DNA of 64,000 bases from Sphingomonas naphthae (GCF_028607085.1 NZ_CP117411.1:3672501-3736500); one strand, 5' to 3'; shown: positions 9,225 through 20,464, counted from the stretch's first letter. The notes: a model not told the origin generated them from the sequence alone. Made by a program: numbers and translations.

Positions 9225-9361
9225 TTCCTCCCTGTCCGAAGGACGGGGAGGGGGACCGCGCGCGCAGCGCGGGGTGGAGGGGTCTGCGCAACGCTCGCTG
9301 CGCTCGCACCCCTCCACCATGCTGCGCATGGTCCCCCTCCCCGAGCAAGCTCAGGGAGGAA
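9225..9361. repeat. Long inverted intergenic repeat between pdxJ and acpS
   Basis: Ends are TTCCTCCCTGTCC (9225-9237) and CAGGGAGGAA (near 9352-9361), with inner segments ACGGGGAGGGGGACC and GGTCCCCCTCCCC. Its outer structure matches the element at 1504-1633 but its core differs (GTGGAGGGGTCTGCGCAACG). It lies inside an otherwise tightly packed gene string, and its acpS-proximal end supplies that gene's Shine-Dalgarno sequence. Confidence 0.8.
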
Positions 9362-9375
9362 TGATGGCGTCACCC

Positions 9376-10104
9376 TCACCGCGCCGCGTCCATCAGGGCG
9401 CGCATCCGGCCGACGCTGGCCTCCAGCCCGGTGAAGATCGCCTCGCCGATCAGGAAATGGCCGATGTTGAGTTCCGCGATCTGGGGGATCGCCGCGATCG
9501 GCGTGACGTTGTCGAAGGTGAGGCCGTGCCCCGCGTGCGGCTCTATGCCGTTCTTGGCGGCGAGCGCGGCGGCTTCGGCGATGCGCCGCAATTCCTTCAC
9601 CTGATCCTCCCCCTCCGCATGGGCATAAGCGCCGGTGTGGAATTCGACCACGGGGGCGCCGAGCGCAATGGCGGCTTCGATCTGCCGCGCATCGGGTTCG
9701 ATGAACAGCGAGACGCGGATGCCGGCCTCGCCCAGACGGGTGATGAGCGGCTTCAGGTGATTGTGCTGGCCGGCCGCGTTGAGACCGCCCTCGGTCGTCA
9801 CCTCCTCGCGCCGTTCGGGCACGATGCACACGGCGTGGGGGCGGTGGCGCAGCGCGATCGCCACCATCTCCTCGTTGGCGGCCATCTCCATGTTGAGGGG
9901 GAGCGAGATGGCGCCGATCAGCCGGCCGATATCCTCGTCGATGATGTGGCGCCGGTCCTCGCGCAGGTGCGCGGTGATGCCGTCGGCGCCGGCCGCCTGC
10001 GCGATCTCCGCCGCGCGGATCGGATCGGGGTGGAGCCCGCCGCGCGCGTTGCGGATGGTGGCGACATGATCGATGTTGACGCCCAGGCGCAGCGGCAGGG
10101 TCAT
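9376..10104 (-). CDS. pdxJ: Pyridoxine 5'-phosphate synthase
   Basis: A 242-residue TIM-barrel enzyme that condenses 3-amino-2-oxopropyl phosphate with deoxyxylulose 5-phosphate, the ring-closing step of vitamin B6 synthesis. Family blocks: [17 protein letters not shown] at the N-terminus, [32 protein letters not shown] and [11 protein letters not shown]. Full length. The ATG overlaps the pyrE stop by 4 bp. Confidence 0.97.
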   Translation of the reverse strand: MTLPLRLGVNIDHVATIRNARGGLHPDPIRAAEIAQAAGADGITAHLREDRRHIIDEDIGRLIGAISLPLNMEMAANEEMVAIALRHRPHAVCIVPERREEVTTEGGLNAAGQHNHLKPLITRLGEAGIRVSLFIEPDARQIEAAIALGAPVVEFHTGAYAHAEGEDQVKELRRIAEAAALAAKNGIEPHAGHGLTFDNVTPIAAIPQIAELNIGHFLIGEAIFTGLEASVGRMRALMDAAR

Positions 10105-10685
10105 GGCTTGGCCCGGCTGCCCGGCTTGATCGCGGGAATCGCCGCCAGTTCGGGCGGAAGGGCATCGGCCGGATAGGCCTCCACCTTCATGCCGATCAGC
10201 GGATAGAAAGGCACGCCGAGATCGACCTCGCCGTCCGATCGATCGACCAGCGAGCAGGCCGCGATCACCTCGCCGCCCGCCGCCTCGACCGCCCTGATCG
10301 CCTCGCGCGAGGAGAGCCCGGTGGTGACGACATCCTCGACCAGCAGCACCTTCTCGCCCGGTTCCAGCCCGAATCCCCGGCGGAAGGTGAAGATGCCGTC
10401 GGGCCGCTCCACGAACATCGCGGGCAGGCCGAGCGCGCGGCCCATCTCATGCCCGATGATGACCCCGCCCATCGCCGGCGAGACGACGGCGCCCAGCCGC
10501 AATTTGATCTTGTCGGGAATCTTGAGGGCGAGGGCGGCGGCCAGCCGCCCGGCGCGCGCGCCATCCATCAGCACGCGGGCGCATTGCAGGTAGCGCGCCG
10601 AATGCAGGCCGGAGGAAAGGATGAAATGCCCCTCCAGCAAGGCCTCGGCCTGCCGGAATTCGGCGAGTATCTCCGCGTCGGTCAT
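10101..10685 (-). CDS. pyrE: Orotate phosphoribosyltransferase
   Basis: A 194-residue enzyme that joins orotate to PRPP to make orotidine monophosphate in pyrimidine synthesis. The PRPP-binding loop is [18 protein letters not shown]. Earlier blocks are [15 protein letters not shown] and [18 protein letters not shown]. It heads the leftward pyrE-pdxJ-acpS-lepB run; the 153-bp gap upstream, shared with divergent coxB, should contain both promoters. Confidence 0.96.
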   Translation of the reverse strand: MTDAEILAEFRQAEALLEGHFILSSGLHSARYLQCARVLMDGARAGRLAAALALKIPDKIKLRLGAVVSPAMGGVIIGHEMGRALGLPAMFVERPDGIFTFRRGFGLEPGEKVLLVEDVVTTGLSSREAIRAVEAAGGEVIAACSLVDRSDGEVDLGVPFYPLIGMKVEAYPADALPPELAAIPAIKPGSRAKP

Positions 10686-10838
10686 GGTCGCCGTGCCCCC
10701 TGGAAACGATGCGGCGCGCGATACGCGCCCAGAGCCCTCGCTTCAACCGCTTGCAAAAGACGGCGTAAAGGTGTTGAGACGCGCTGCGATGCGGTAATAG
10801 CCGCACGGTGACGTACGCCGGATCTCCTTGGGGGTAAG

Positions 10839-11909
10839 ATGGGACGGTTGAAGACGATTTTCGTGGGCCTCGGCCTGGGCCTGATGGGGCTCGCGGCCAC
10901 GCCCGCGCCCGGACTGGCGGCGGTGCCCGCCCCGGTCGTGCAGAGCGGCGCCGCGGATGGCGTCGGCCCGGCATCGCCGGCCGCGCCGACTCCGGCGCCG
11001 GCCGCCTTCCCGAAGCTGGCGCCTGAGCCCGGCATCGGCATGCCGACCGACCAGATCCACATCCAGCCGCAGGTGACGGAACTGGGCCAGGAGGCCCTGT
11101 GGATGCACAATTGGATCCTCATGCCGGTGATGACCGCCATGTGCATCCTCGTGCTGGTCCTGCTCGGCTATGTGGCGATCCGCTTCCGCGCGAGCGCCAA
11201 TCCGGTGCCGTCGAAGACCAGTCACAACACGATGATCGAGGTGATCTGGACGCTCTTCCCCGTCCTGATCCTGCTCGGCATCGCGCTGCCCTCGATCCAG
11301 CTGCTCGCCCGCCAATATTCGCCGCCCAAGGCCGACATCACCATCAAGGCGATCGGCAACCAATGGTATTGGACCTACCAATATCCGGATAACGGCGATT
11401 TCGAGATCGTCTCGAACATGCTGGGCGAGGACAAGCGCACCCCTGCCGACGGCCCCCGCCTCCTCGCGGTGGACGAGCGCATGGTCGTTCCCGCCGGCGC
11501 GGTCGTGAAGATCATCACCACGTCCAACGACGTGATCCACTCGTTCGCCGTCCCCGCTTTCTGGGTGAAGGAGGATGCGGTTCCGGGTCGCCTGAACGAG
11601 ACGTGGTTCAAGGTCGACAAGCCCGGCGTCTATTTCGGCCAGTGTTCGGAGCTTTGCGGCGCCCGCCACGGCTTCATGCCGATCGCGGTCGAGGTGCTGC
11701 CCAAGGCGCAGTTCGCCGCCTGGGTCGCCTCGAAGGGTGGCACGATGCCGGGCGCCAAGCCCGTCGCCAACCCGGATGCGACCAGCCCGGCCTCGCCCGC
11801 CGTCGCCGGATCGACCGCGACCCCGGCGCCCGCGCCGGCCGCCGTTCCCGCCACCACCGCCACGCCGCCCGCCTCGACGCAGGGCGCGACCGCCAACGAG
11901 GGCGCCTGA
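10839..11909 (+). CDS. coxB: Cytochrome c oxidase subunit II
   Basis: A 356-residue subunit carrying the dinuclear CuA centre that accepts electrons from cytochrome c. A signal-like segment (residues 6-20) and an Ala/Pro-rich stretch (about 28-60) precede two transmembrane helices (about 92-113 and 134-155). CuA ligands are H234, C269, E271, C273, H277 and M280 in CSELCGARHGFMP. NQWYWTYQYP (about 174-183) is the aromatic electron-entry region. A roughly 55-residue Ala/Pro/Thr tail after residue 300 is unusually long. First gene of the oxidase operon. Confidence 0.98.
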   Translation: MGRLKTIFVGLGLGLMGLAATPAPGLAAVPAPVVQSGAADGVGPASPAAPTPAPAAFPKLAPEPGIGMPTDQIHIQPQVTELGQEALWMHNWILMPVMTAMCILVLVLLGYVAIRFRASANPVPSKTSHNTMIEVIWTLFPVLILLGIALPSIQLLARQYSPPKADITIKAIGNQWYWTYQYPDNGDFEIVSNMLGEDKRTPADGPRLLAVDERMVVPAGAVVKIITTSNDVIHSFAVPAFWVKEDAVPGRLNETWFKVDKPGVYFGQCSELCGARHGFMPIAVEVLPKAQFAAWVASKGGTMPGAKPVANPDATSPASPAVAGSTATPAPAPAAVPATTATPPASTQGATANEGA

Positions 11910-13589
<1,680 letters not shown>

Positions 13590-13623
13590 CCGGCCGCCCC
13601 CTCGGGCCGGCACCAACACCATC

Positions 13624-13665
13624 GCCGGGGTCGGATGAGGTCGCACGATCTGATCCGACCCCGGC
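13624..13665 (+). terminator. Hairpin between coxA and ctaB
   Basis: A 13-bp perfect stem, GCCGGGGTCGGAT (13624-13636) and ATCCGACCCCGGC (13653-13665), with a 16-nt loop, followed by TCGGTTTC. It could be a weak terminator or a 3'-end stabiliser that lowers expression of the assembly genes relative to coxBA. Confidence 0.55.
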
Positions 13666-13727
13666 TCGGTTTCAGCCGCGACGCTTCGGCCCGCGCGCGT
13701 AACGAACGAGAGTGACGAGACACCGCC

Positions 13728-14642
13728 ATGGCGAGCGCCCCTTCGATCCCCGTGACCGCCGGCCTGCCGGCCGAGTGGCGCGACTTTCTGGCGCTGACCA
13801 AGCCGAGGGTTATGACGCTCGTGGTCTTCACCGCGCTGTGCGGGCTGCTGGCGGCGCCGGGCCATGTGAACCCGGTGATCGGCTTCACCGCCATCCTGTG
13901 CATCGCGCTCGGTGCCGGGGCCTCGGGCGCGCTCAACCAATGGTATGAAGCGGGCATCGACGCCAAGATGAAGCGCACCGCCGGCCGCCCGCTGCCGGCC
14001 GGCCGGATGGAGCGCGAATCGGCGCTGCACTTCGGCGTCGGCCTCGCCGCTTTCTCGGTGATCGCGATGGGGCTGTTCGTGAACCTGCTCTCGGCGGCGA
14101 TCCTCACCGTCTCGATCCTGTTCTACGTCATCGTCTATACCATGTGGCTGAAGCCGCGCACGCCGCAGAATATCGTGATCGGCGGCGCCGCTGGCGCCTT
14201 TCCGCCGTTGCTCGGCTGGGCGGCGGCGACCGGCCGGGTCGAGCTGCTGCCCGTGCTGCTGTTCGCGCTGATCTTCCTGTGGACCCCGCCGCATTTCTGG
14301 GCGCTCTCGCTGTTCGTCCGCACCGATTATGCCGCCGCCGGCATCCCGATGCTGCCGGTCGTCGCCGGCAACAAGGCGACCCGCACGCAGGTACTGATCT
14401 ATTCGGTGCCTTTGGCGCTCTGCGCGGTCGCGCCGTGGCCGCTGGGCCTGACCGGCGCGATCTATGGCGTGACGGCGGCGCTGCTCTCGGCTTGGTTCCT
14501 GCTGCTTGCCGCCCGCGTCGCCACCAATCGCGAGCAGATCCAGGAATTGATGAAGCCCGAGCGGCAGCTGTTCCGCTTCTCGATCCTCTACCTCTTCGTG
14601 CTGTTCGGCGCGCTCGTGATCGATCGGATGGTGTTCGCGTGA
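13728..14642 (+). CDS. ctaB: Protoheme IX farnesyltransferase
   Basis: A 304-residue polytopic membrane prenyltransferase that makes haem O, precursor of the haem A used by this oxidase. UbiA-family motifs are present: [20 protein letters not shown] (first Asp-rich region) and [18 protein letters not shown] (second). About eight to nine hydrophobic helices. Its position within the cox operon supports the assignment. Confidence 0.96.
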   Translation: MASAPSIPVTAGLPAEWRDFLALTKPRVMTLVVFTALCGLLAAPGHVNPVIGFTAILCIALGAGASGALNQWYEAGIDAKMKRTAGRPLPAGRMERESALHFGVGLAAFSVIAMGLFVNLLSAAILTVSILFYVIVYTMWLKPRTPQNIVIGGAAGAFPPLLGWAAATGRVELLPVLLFALIFLWTPPHFWALSLFVRTDYAAAGIPMLPVVAGNKATRTQVLIYSVPLALCAVAPWPLGLTGAIYGVTAALLSAWFLLLAARVATNREQIQELMKPERQLFRFSILYLFVLFGALVIDRMVFA

Positions 14643-14770
14643 CCGATCTGCCGCCGCTCGACCAGGCCGAAGTCCGCCGCCGCCAGCGCAGCCGCGCGCT
14701 CGTCACCGCGCTGATCCTCGGCGGGCTCGTCGTGCTGTTCTACGCGATCTCGATCGCCAAGATGCTCTGA
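14639..14770 (+). CDS. Small single-span membrane protein in cox operon (CoxF-like)
   Basis: A 43-residue protein starting with GTG that overlaps the ctaB stop (GTGA). It has a charged N-terminus ([17 protein letters not shown]) and one transmembrane helix (about 22-38, [17 protein letters not shown]). A tiny membrane protein between ctaB and ctaG is a recurrent feature of alphaproteobacterial oxidase operons and is often labelled CoxF or oxidase assembly protein. I infer an assembly role from position only. Confidence 0.75.
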   Translation: MTDLPPLDQAEVRRRQRSRALVTALILGGLVVLFYAISIAKML

Positions 14771-14789
14771 TCGCGGGCGGACGGCACCC

Positions 14790-15347
14790 ATGGCGACCCT
14801 CTCGCATCGCAACCGCCGCACGAGCGGCGTCATGGCGCTGGTCGCGGTGGCGATGCTGGCGCTGGGCTTCGCCGCCGTGCCGCTCTACCGCATGTTCTGC
14901 CAGGCGACCGGTTTCGAGGGCACCACGATCCGCGCCGCCGCCGGCGCGGACGCGCCGGGCGAGGTGATCGGCAAGATCGTCAACGTCCGCTTCGACGCCA
15001 ATGTCGCCCACGGCCTCGGCTGGACCTTCGAGCCCGAGAAGAAGGTCGCCCGCGTCGCCGTCGGCGCGCGCCAGATGGCCTTCTACACCGCCACCAACAA
15101 CACCGATCATCCGATCACGGGGCAGGCCAGCTACAATGTCACGCCCGACGAGGCGGGGCGGTTCTTCACCAAGATCCAATGCTTCTGCTTCACCGAACAG
15201 ACGCTGCGCCCGCATGAGACGGTGCGGATGCCGGTGATCTATTATGTCGATCCGAAGCTGCTCGACGACGCTGATGCGAAGCAGATCAGCGAAATCACGC
15301 TTTCCTACACATTCTTCCCGGTGGATTCGGAAAAAACACCGGGCTAA
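14790..15347 (+). CDS. ctaG: Cytochrome c oxidase assembly protein CtaG/Cox11
   Basis: A 185-residue copper chaperone with one N-terminal transmembrane helix (about 11-30) and a periplasmic beta-domain. It delivers copper to the CuB site of CoxA. Signatures are PLYRMFCQATGF near the helix end and KIQCFCFTEQTLRP, whose CFC pair binds copper, followed by MPVIYYVDP. Lies between ctaB and coxC as usual. Confidence 0.96.
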   Translation: MATLSHRNRRTSGVMALVAVAMLALGFAAVPLYRMFCQATGFEGTTIRAAAGADAPGEVIGKIVNVRFDANVAHGLGWTFEPEKKVARVAVGARQMAFYTATNNTDHPITGQASYNVTPDEAGRFFTKIQCFCFTEQTLRPHETVRMPVIYYVDPKLLDDADAKQISEITLSYTFFPVDSEKTPG

Positions 15348-15380
15348 GGCTGTCGGCAAACAAGGGGACAGGGACGAACC

Positions 15381-16202
15381 ATGGCCGGTGCGAAGAACCA
15401 CGATTATCATATCCTGCCGCCGAGCCCGTGGCCGTTCCTCGGCTCGGCCGCCGCGCTGCTGCTGGCCGTGGGTGGCATCCGCTACATGCACAGCATGGCG
15501 TTCGGCGGGACGACGCTGATCCTCGGCGTGCTCGCCATCCTCGGCGTGATGGCCGGCTGGTGGGGTCAGGTGATCCGCGAAGGCAAGCATGGCGATCATA
15601 CGCCGGTGGTTCAGCTCCACTTCCGCTACGGCATGATCCTGTTCATCGCCTCCGAAGTGATGTTCTTCGTCGGCTGGTTCTGGTCGTGGTTCGATTTCTC
15701 GCTCTTCCCCTCGACGGCCGAGGCGGTGGGCGGCGTGTGGCCGCCCAAGGGGATCGAGGTGATCGATCCCTTCCACTTCCCGCTGCTCAACACGCTGATC
15801 CTGCTCTGCTCGGGCACCACCGTGACCTGGGCGCACCACGCGCTGATCCACAATGATCGCAAGGGCCTCATCAACGGCCTGTGGTGCACGATCATCCTGG
15901 GCCTCGTGTTCAGCTGCATCCAGGCCTATGAATATGCCCACGCTCCGTTCGCGTTTAAGGGCCTGAACTATGGCGCGGCCTTCTTCATGGCGACCGGCTT
16001 CCACGGCTTCCACGTCATCGTCGGCACGATCTTCCTGATCGTCTGCCTGGTGCGCGCCTATAAGGGCGATTTCACCCCGAAGGCCCATTTCGGCTTCGAG
16101 GCGGCCGCCTGGTACTGGCATTTCGTCGACGTGGTGTGGCTCTTCCTCTTCCTCTCCATCTACATCTGGGGCGGCTGGGGCGCGACGATCCACGCGGGTT
16201 AA
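15381..16202 (+). CDS. coxC: Cytochrome c oxidase subunit III
   Basis: A 273-residue seven-helix subunit of the oxidase core. Typical blocks: HDYHILPPSPWPFLGS at the N-terminus, RYGMILFIASEVMFFVGWFWSWF, NTLILLCSGTTVTWAHHAL, and GFHGFHVIVGTIFL, with AAWYWHFVDVVWLFLF at the C-terminus. The ORF ends with the usual short glycine-rich tail. 33 bp downstream of ctaG. Confidence 0.98.
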   Translation: MAGAKNHDYHILPPSPWPFLGSAAALLLAVGGIRYMHSMAFGGTTLILGVLAILGVMAGWWGQVIREGKHGDHTPVVQLHFRYGMILFIASEVMFFVGWFWSWFDFSLFPSTAEAVGGVWPPKGIEVIDPFHFPLLNTLILLCSGTTVTWAHHALIHNDRKGLINGLWCTIILGLVFSCIQAYEYAHAPFAFKGLNYGAAFFMATGFHGFHVIVGTIFLIVCLVRAYKGDFTPKAHFGFEAAAWYWHFVDVVWLFLFLSIYIWGGWGATIHAG

Positions 16203-16241
16203 GCGGCATGGCGGCCTCCGGGTCGCTCGGCTAAGGCGTTC

Positions 16242-16273
16242 ACGGCCGGTTCGCCTTCGGGCGGGCCGGCCGT
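16242..16273. terminator. Hairpin downstream of coxC
   Basis: An 8-bp palindromic stem, ACGGCCGG (16242-16249) and CCGGCCGT (16266-16273), encloses a 16-nt loop and is followed by CCTCGTTT. It may partly separate coxC from the two assembly-type genes that follow. Confidence 0.45.
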
Positions 16274-16297
16274 CCTCGTTTCGGAGTAAGGCGTGCC

Positions 16298-16675
16298 ATG
16301 CCCATCGCTGTCGAGCCGCCGCCCGCCTCCTGCGGCATCAAGGGCATCTGCCCGCGCTGCGGCGCCAGGACGCTGTACGACGGGCTGCTCGCCTTCGCGC
16401 CGCGCTGCACGGCGTGCGGGCTGGATTTCTCCGGCTTCAACGTGGGGGACGGGCCGGCCGCCTTCCTGACGACGATCATCGGCACGCTCGTCTGCATCGG
16501 CGCGATCGCGCTGGCGTTGACGGTGAACCCGCCGCTCTGGGTCCACGCCCTGCTGTGGGTGCCGATCGCCACCGTCGCCACGATCGGATCGCTGCGCGTC
16601 ACCAAGGGCTGGCTGCTCGCGCTGGAATATCGCAACGCCGCGCGTGAAGGGCGGATCGCGGGGAACGAGCCATGA
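16298..16675 (+). CDS. DUF983 family protein
   Basis: A 125-residue membrane protein with an N-terminal zinc-ribbon-like pair of CxxC motifs (C18/C21 in CPRCGARTLYDG and C37/C40 in CTACGLDF) and two transmembrane helices (about 53-75 and 79-98). DUF983 genes are regularly found between coxC and SURF1 in alphaproteobacteria, suggesting a role in oxidase assembly. The biochemical role is not established. Its stop overlaps the next ATG (ATGA). Confidence 0.9.
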   Translation: MPIAVEPPPASCGIKGICPRCGARTLYDGLLAFAPRCTACGLDFSGFNVGDGPAAFLTTIIGTLVCIGAIALALTVNPPLWVHALLWVPIATVATIGSLRVTKGWLLALEYRNAAREGRIAGNEP

Positions 16676-17319
16676 TCCTGCGCCGCGCCGCCCGCCTGCC
16701 CTTGCTGCCCACCGTCATCGTCGCGCTGGCGGTGGGGGCGATGATCGCGCTCGGCCTGTGGCAGCTGCGCCGCGCCGAGTGGAAGGAGGCGCTGCTCGTC
16801 CTCTACACGCAGAACAGCCGGCGCCCGGCGGTCACCTTCCCGCTGGTCGGCGACGAATCCTACCTGTTCCGCCGCTCCTCGCTGATGTGTCTCGAGGCGA
16901 GCGGCTGGACGATCGAATCGGGCATCAACCGCGCCGGCCAATCCGGCTGGCGCCACCTCGCCCGCTGCCGCACCGGGATCGAGGGGCCGGGCGCGCTGGT
17001 CGATCTCGGCTGGTCGAAGGGCTTCGACGTGAAGCCGGCGTGGGGCGGGGGCCGCATCACCGGATCGATCGCCAGCAAGCCCGATCACCGCAGCCTGATC
17101 GCGTCCTTCACCGGCGAGAAAGCCGAACCCGGCCTGATGCTCATCGCCGACCAGGCCGCGCCGGGGCTGGAACCCAGCGGCCGCCCCTCGGTGGCGGATA
17201 TCCCCAACAACCATCGCGCCTATGCCGTGCAATGGTTCATCTTCGCCGCGCTGGCGGTGGTGATCTATGGCATCGCGCTCAGGCGGCGGGGCAACAAGCG
17301 CACCGTTCGTGCTGAGTAG
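16672..17319 (+). CDS. SURF1 family oxidase assembly protein
   Basis: A 215-residue protein with the SURF1 topology: one transmembrane helix at each end (about 11-30 and 187-205) around a periplasmic domain. The family helps insert haem A into subunit I. LGLWQLRRAEWKE after the first helix and NNHRAYAVQWFIFAALAVVIYG before the second are typical SURF1 blocks. The last five codons and the stop lie inside a short palindromic repeat (17303-17357), so the C-terminus TVRAE is repeat-encoded. Confidence 0.92.
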   Translation: MILRRAARLPLLPTVIVALAVGAMIALGLWQLRRAEWKEALLVLYTQNSRRPAVTFPLVGDESYLFRRSSLMCLEASGWTIESGINRAGQSGWRHLARCRTGIEGPGALVDLGWSKGFDVKPAWGGGRITGSIASKPDHRSLIASFTGEKAEPGLMLIADQAAPGLEPSGRPSVADIPNNHRAYAVQWFIFAALAVVIYGIALRRRGNKRTVRAE

Positions 17320-17357
17320 CCGCTTCGACAAGCTCAGTCCCTACTCAGGGCGAACGG
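17303..17357. repeat. Palindromic repeat overlapping the 3' end of SURF1
   Basis: The arms are CCGTTCGTGCTGAGTAG (17303-17319) and CTACTCAGGGCGAACGG (17341-17357), matching at 15 of 17 positions as an inverted repeat. The core is CTTCGACAAGCTCAGTCC. The left arm encodes the last residues and TAG stop of SURF1. Confidence 0.8.
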
Positions 17358-17425
17358 ATAAGGGGAACGGCCGTCCTCCAAATCCCGCGTTCCCACCCTT
17401 TCGGCGGCGATCCATTCTCGACAAT

Positions 17426-17453
17426 GTCACCTTGGCGACCTATCGCCGGTGAC
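17426..17453 (+). promoter_or_regulatory. Leader hairpin upstream of glpX
   Basis: GTCACC-TT-GGCGA (17426-17438) pairs with TCGCC-GGTGAC (17443-17453) around a CCTA loop with a two-base bulge. It ends about 30 bp before the glpX start, probably in the 5' leader or promoter. No direct evidence of function. Confidence 0.45.
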
Positions 17454-17483
17454 GCTCACGAACAGACTAAGGATGGCGGCGAT

Positions 17484-18461
17484 ATGGTGCAGGCTTCGAA
17501 GGCGCTCGATCGGGTACTCGTGCTCGAAATGGTCCGCGTGACCGAGGCCGCCGCCATCGCCGCCTCCACCCTTGTCGGCCGTGGCGACGAGAAGGCCGCC
17601 GATCATGTCGCGGTGGAAGCCATGCGCGCCGCCTTCAACGAGCTGGACTTCGACGGCACCGTCGTGATCGGCGAGGGCGAGCGCGACGAGGCGCCGATGC
17701 TCTACATCGGCGAAAAGGTCGGCAAGGCGAGCCCCGGCAGCCCCAAGATCGACATCGCGCTCGATCCGCTGGAAGGCACCACCCTCACCGCCAAGGCCTT
17801 CCCCAACGCGCTCGCCGTGCTGGCGATCGCCGAGGAGGGCGGGCTGCTCAACGCGCCCGACGTCTATATGGACAAGCTCGCGATCGGGCCGGGCTACGAG
17901 GCCGGCCTCGTCAGCCTCGACAAGAGCCCCAGCGAGAACGTCAAGGCGCTGGCCGCCGCCAAGGGCGTGAAGCCCGACGAGATCATGGCCTGCGTGCTCG
18001 ATCGCCCGCGCCACGAGAAGATGATCGCCGAACTGCGCGCCACCGGCTGCGGCATCGTGCTGATCCCGGACGGCGACGTGGCGGGCGTGATCGCGGTCAC
18101 CAACCCCGACACGACGATCGACATCTACATGGGATCGGGCGGGGCGCCGGAAGGCGTGCTGGCGGCGGCCGCGCTCAAGTGCGTCGGCGGCCAGTTCCAG
18201 GGCCGGCTCCTCTTCCGTAACGACGACGAGAAGAGCCGCGCCGCCAAGTGGGGCGTCACCGATCTCGACCGGATCTACAATCTCGACGATCTCGTCCCCG
18301 GCGACGCGATCTTCGCCGCGACCGGCGTGACCGACGGGTCGCTGCTGGAAGGCGTGAAGCGCCTCAAGGGCGGCTGCATGACAACCGAGAGCGTCGTGAT
18401 GCGCGCCTCGTCGGGCACGGTGCGCTGGGTGAAGGGCGAGCACGGCAAGGGCAAGTGCTGA
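17484..18461 (+). CDS. glpX: Class II fructose-1,6-bisphosphatase
   Basis: A 325-residue gluconeogenic phosphatase of the GlpX type. Motifs: GEGERDEAPMLYIGEKVG (metal-binding acidic region), DIALDPLEGTT (catalytic metal site) and IYMGSGGAPEGVLAAAALKC. I take the ATG that opens MVQASKALDRVLVLEM; an earlier in-frame ATG at 17424 adds 20 residues with no family match and would lie in the leader hairpin. Confidence 0.94.
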   Translation: MVQASKALDRVLVLEMVRVTEAAAIAASTLVGRGDEKAADHVAVEAMRAAFNELDFDGTVVIGEGERDEAPMLYIGEKVGKASPGSPKIDIALDPLEGTTLTAKAFPNALAVLAIAEEGGLLNAPDVYMDKLAIGPGYEAGLVSLDKSPSENVKALAAAKGVKPDEIMACVLDRPRHEKMIAELRATGCGIVLIPDGDVAGVIAVTNPDTTIDIYMGSGGAPEGVLAAAALKCVGGQFQGRLLFRNDDEKSRAAKWGVTDLDRIYNLDDLVPGDAIFAATGVTDGSLLEGVKRLKGGCMTTESVVMRASSGTVRWVKGEHGKGKC

Positions 18462-18498
18462 TCGCGCGGGGCGGCTGACGCCGCCCCGAACCTTGGCC

Positions 18499-18619
18499 GT
18501 CGCCCCGGCGCAGGCCGGGGCCTCCGGCGGTGCGCGCATCGGGCTCACCGAGGCGCGACCGTCGCATTTCTGTTAGCGCGCTACCAGCCTCCCGAGGCCC
18601 CGGCCTGCGCCGGGGCGAC
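18499..18619. repeat. Inverted repeat with perfect 26-bp arms
   Basis: Arm one is at 18499-18524 (begins GTCGCCCCGGCGCAGG) and arm two at 18594-18619 (ends CCTGCGCCGGGGCGAC). They are exact reverse complements over 26 bp, with about 69 bp between them. It fills most of the 243-bp gap between glpX and rutB. Confidence 0.85.
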
Positions 18620-18704
18620 GCGGCAGCCTGGCGCGCCGCCGCACCCGACATTGACAGCCGCGCGCCGCCTCGCCACCCTCGCCTTTTAGGGATGGGGCGC
18701 GAAC

Positions 18705-19435
<731 letters not shown>

Positions 19436-19439
<4 letters not shown>

Positions 19440-19942
19440 GCGGATCGGCTGTTCGTCTCGTCGCTATCGGGGCGGCGCTGGTCGTTGCCGGGCCGGCCGA
19501 GGCGGTGGATAACACGTTGCCTGGCGCCTGCGCGTTCGTCGCCCATCTCTATACGATTTTGCCGGCGGCCGGGCGTGACATGACGCCTTACGCACCGCCT
19601 TTGCGTGCGCTGATGGCGCGCGATGCGGCCTATTCCGAGACGTCGGGCGATGTGGGGGCGCTCGACGCCATGCCACTGTGCGACTGTCAGGACATGGCGG
19701 CGGATTATCGCGTGACGACCCTACGCGCCACGGCGCCCGCCCGGAACCGGGCTACCGTCGTCGTGTCTCTGCGTAACGGCGGGATCCGACGGTTCCGCCT
19801 CGATCTGTCGTGGGGCGGCAAGGAATGGCTGGTCGAGGACATCCATGGCCCCACCATCCCCAGCCTTCTCGCCCATCTGACCCGTGAGGTGCCCGCCGAG
19901 GAGGCCCGCTTGCGGCAGCAATCGAAGCGCCGCACATCCTGA
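19436..19942 (+). CDS. Secreted protein of unknown function in the rut cluster
   Basis: A 168-residue protein, not recognised with certainty. A signal peptide is clear, with likely cleavage at AEA|VD (residue 23). The mature part has cysteines at 32, 82 and 84 (PLCDCQDM) and a beta-rich second half ([19 protein letters not shown], then [10 protein letters not shown]). That pattern resembles small NTF2-like or DUF3828-type periplasmic proteins. It overlaps rutB by 4 bp and lies 27 bp before rutC, so it is almost certainly in the same mRNA. I know of no equivalent in the E. coli rut operon. Confidence 0.72.
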
Positions 19943-19969
19943 AATCACAGACCCATCCGAGGACCATCC

Positions 19970-20350
19970 ATGCCCTTCGAGCCGATCAACCCGCCGCAAT
20001 TCCCCACCCCGATCGCGCCATACTCGGCCGGGGCGAAGGCGGGGAATGTCGTCTATGTCTCGGGCGTGCTGGCGCTGGGCGAGGGCGGGGTAGTGCTGCA
20101 TGTCGGCGATGCGGCGGCGCAGACGCGGGCCGTGCTGGAGGTCATCAAGACCACCTTGGAGGCGGCCGGGGCGACGATGGCGGATGTGGCGATGAACCAC
20201 ATCTTCCTGAAGGATCTGGCCGATTATGCCGCGTTCAACGCGGTCTATGCGGAGTATTTTCCGGGCGCCAAGCCCGCGCGCTATTGCATCAAGACAGAGC
20301 TGGTGAAGCCCGACTGCCTCGTCGAGATGGCCAGCGTCGCGCATCTGTGA
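19970..20350 (+). CDS. rutC: Aminoacrylate deaminase-type RidA protein
   Basis: A 126-residue YjgF/YER057c/RidA-family trimeric protein. In uracil catabolism RutC acts on 3-aminoacrylate. Blocks: [37 protein letters not shown] and [25 protein letters not shown]. The catalytic arginine is R104 in [11 protein letters not shown]. Assigned as RutC rather than a general RidA because of its position between rutB and rutD. Confidence 0.9.
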   Translation: MPFEPINPPQFPTPIAPYSAGAKAGNVVYVSGVLALGEGGVVLHVGDAAAQTRAVLEVIKTTLEAAGATMADVAMNHIFLKDLADYAAFNAVYAEYFPGAKPARYCIKTELVKPDCLVEMASVAHL

Positions 20351-20375
20351 GGATGGCGCGGGTCCGGCCTTTTAG

Positions 20376-20464
20376 TCGTCATCGCGAGCGTAGCGTGGCG
20401 ATCCAGTCGCGACGCTGGTTGCTTGAGGCGAGGCTGGATTGCTTCGCTACCCTCGCAATGACGA
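20376..20464. repeat. Palindromic repeat between rutC and rutD
   Basis: Left half TCGTCATCGCGAGCGTAGCG and right half CTTCGCTACCCTCGCAATGA are inverted copies. Inner segments GGCGATCCAG and CTGGATTGC also pair. It is inserted in the middle of the rut transcription unit. The reading frame of rutD is open back into it, but that portion is not likely translated. Confidence 0.8.
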
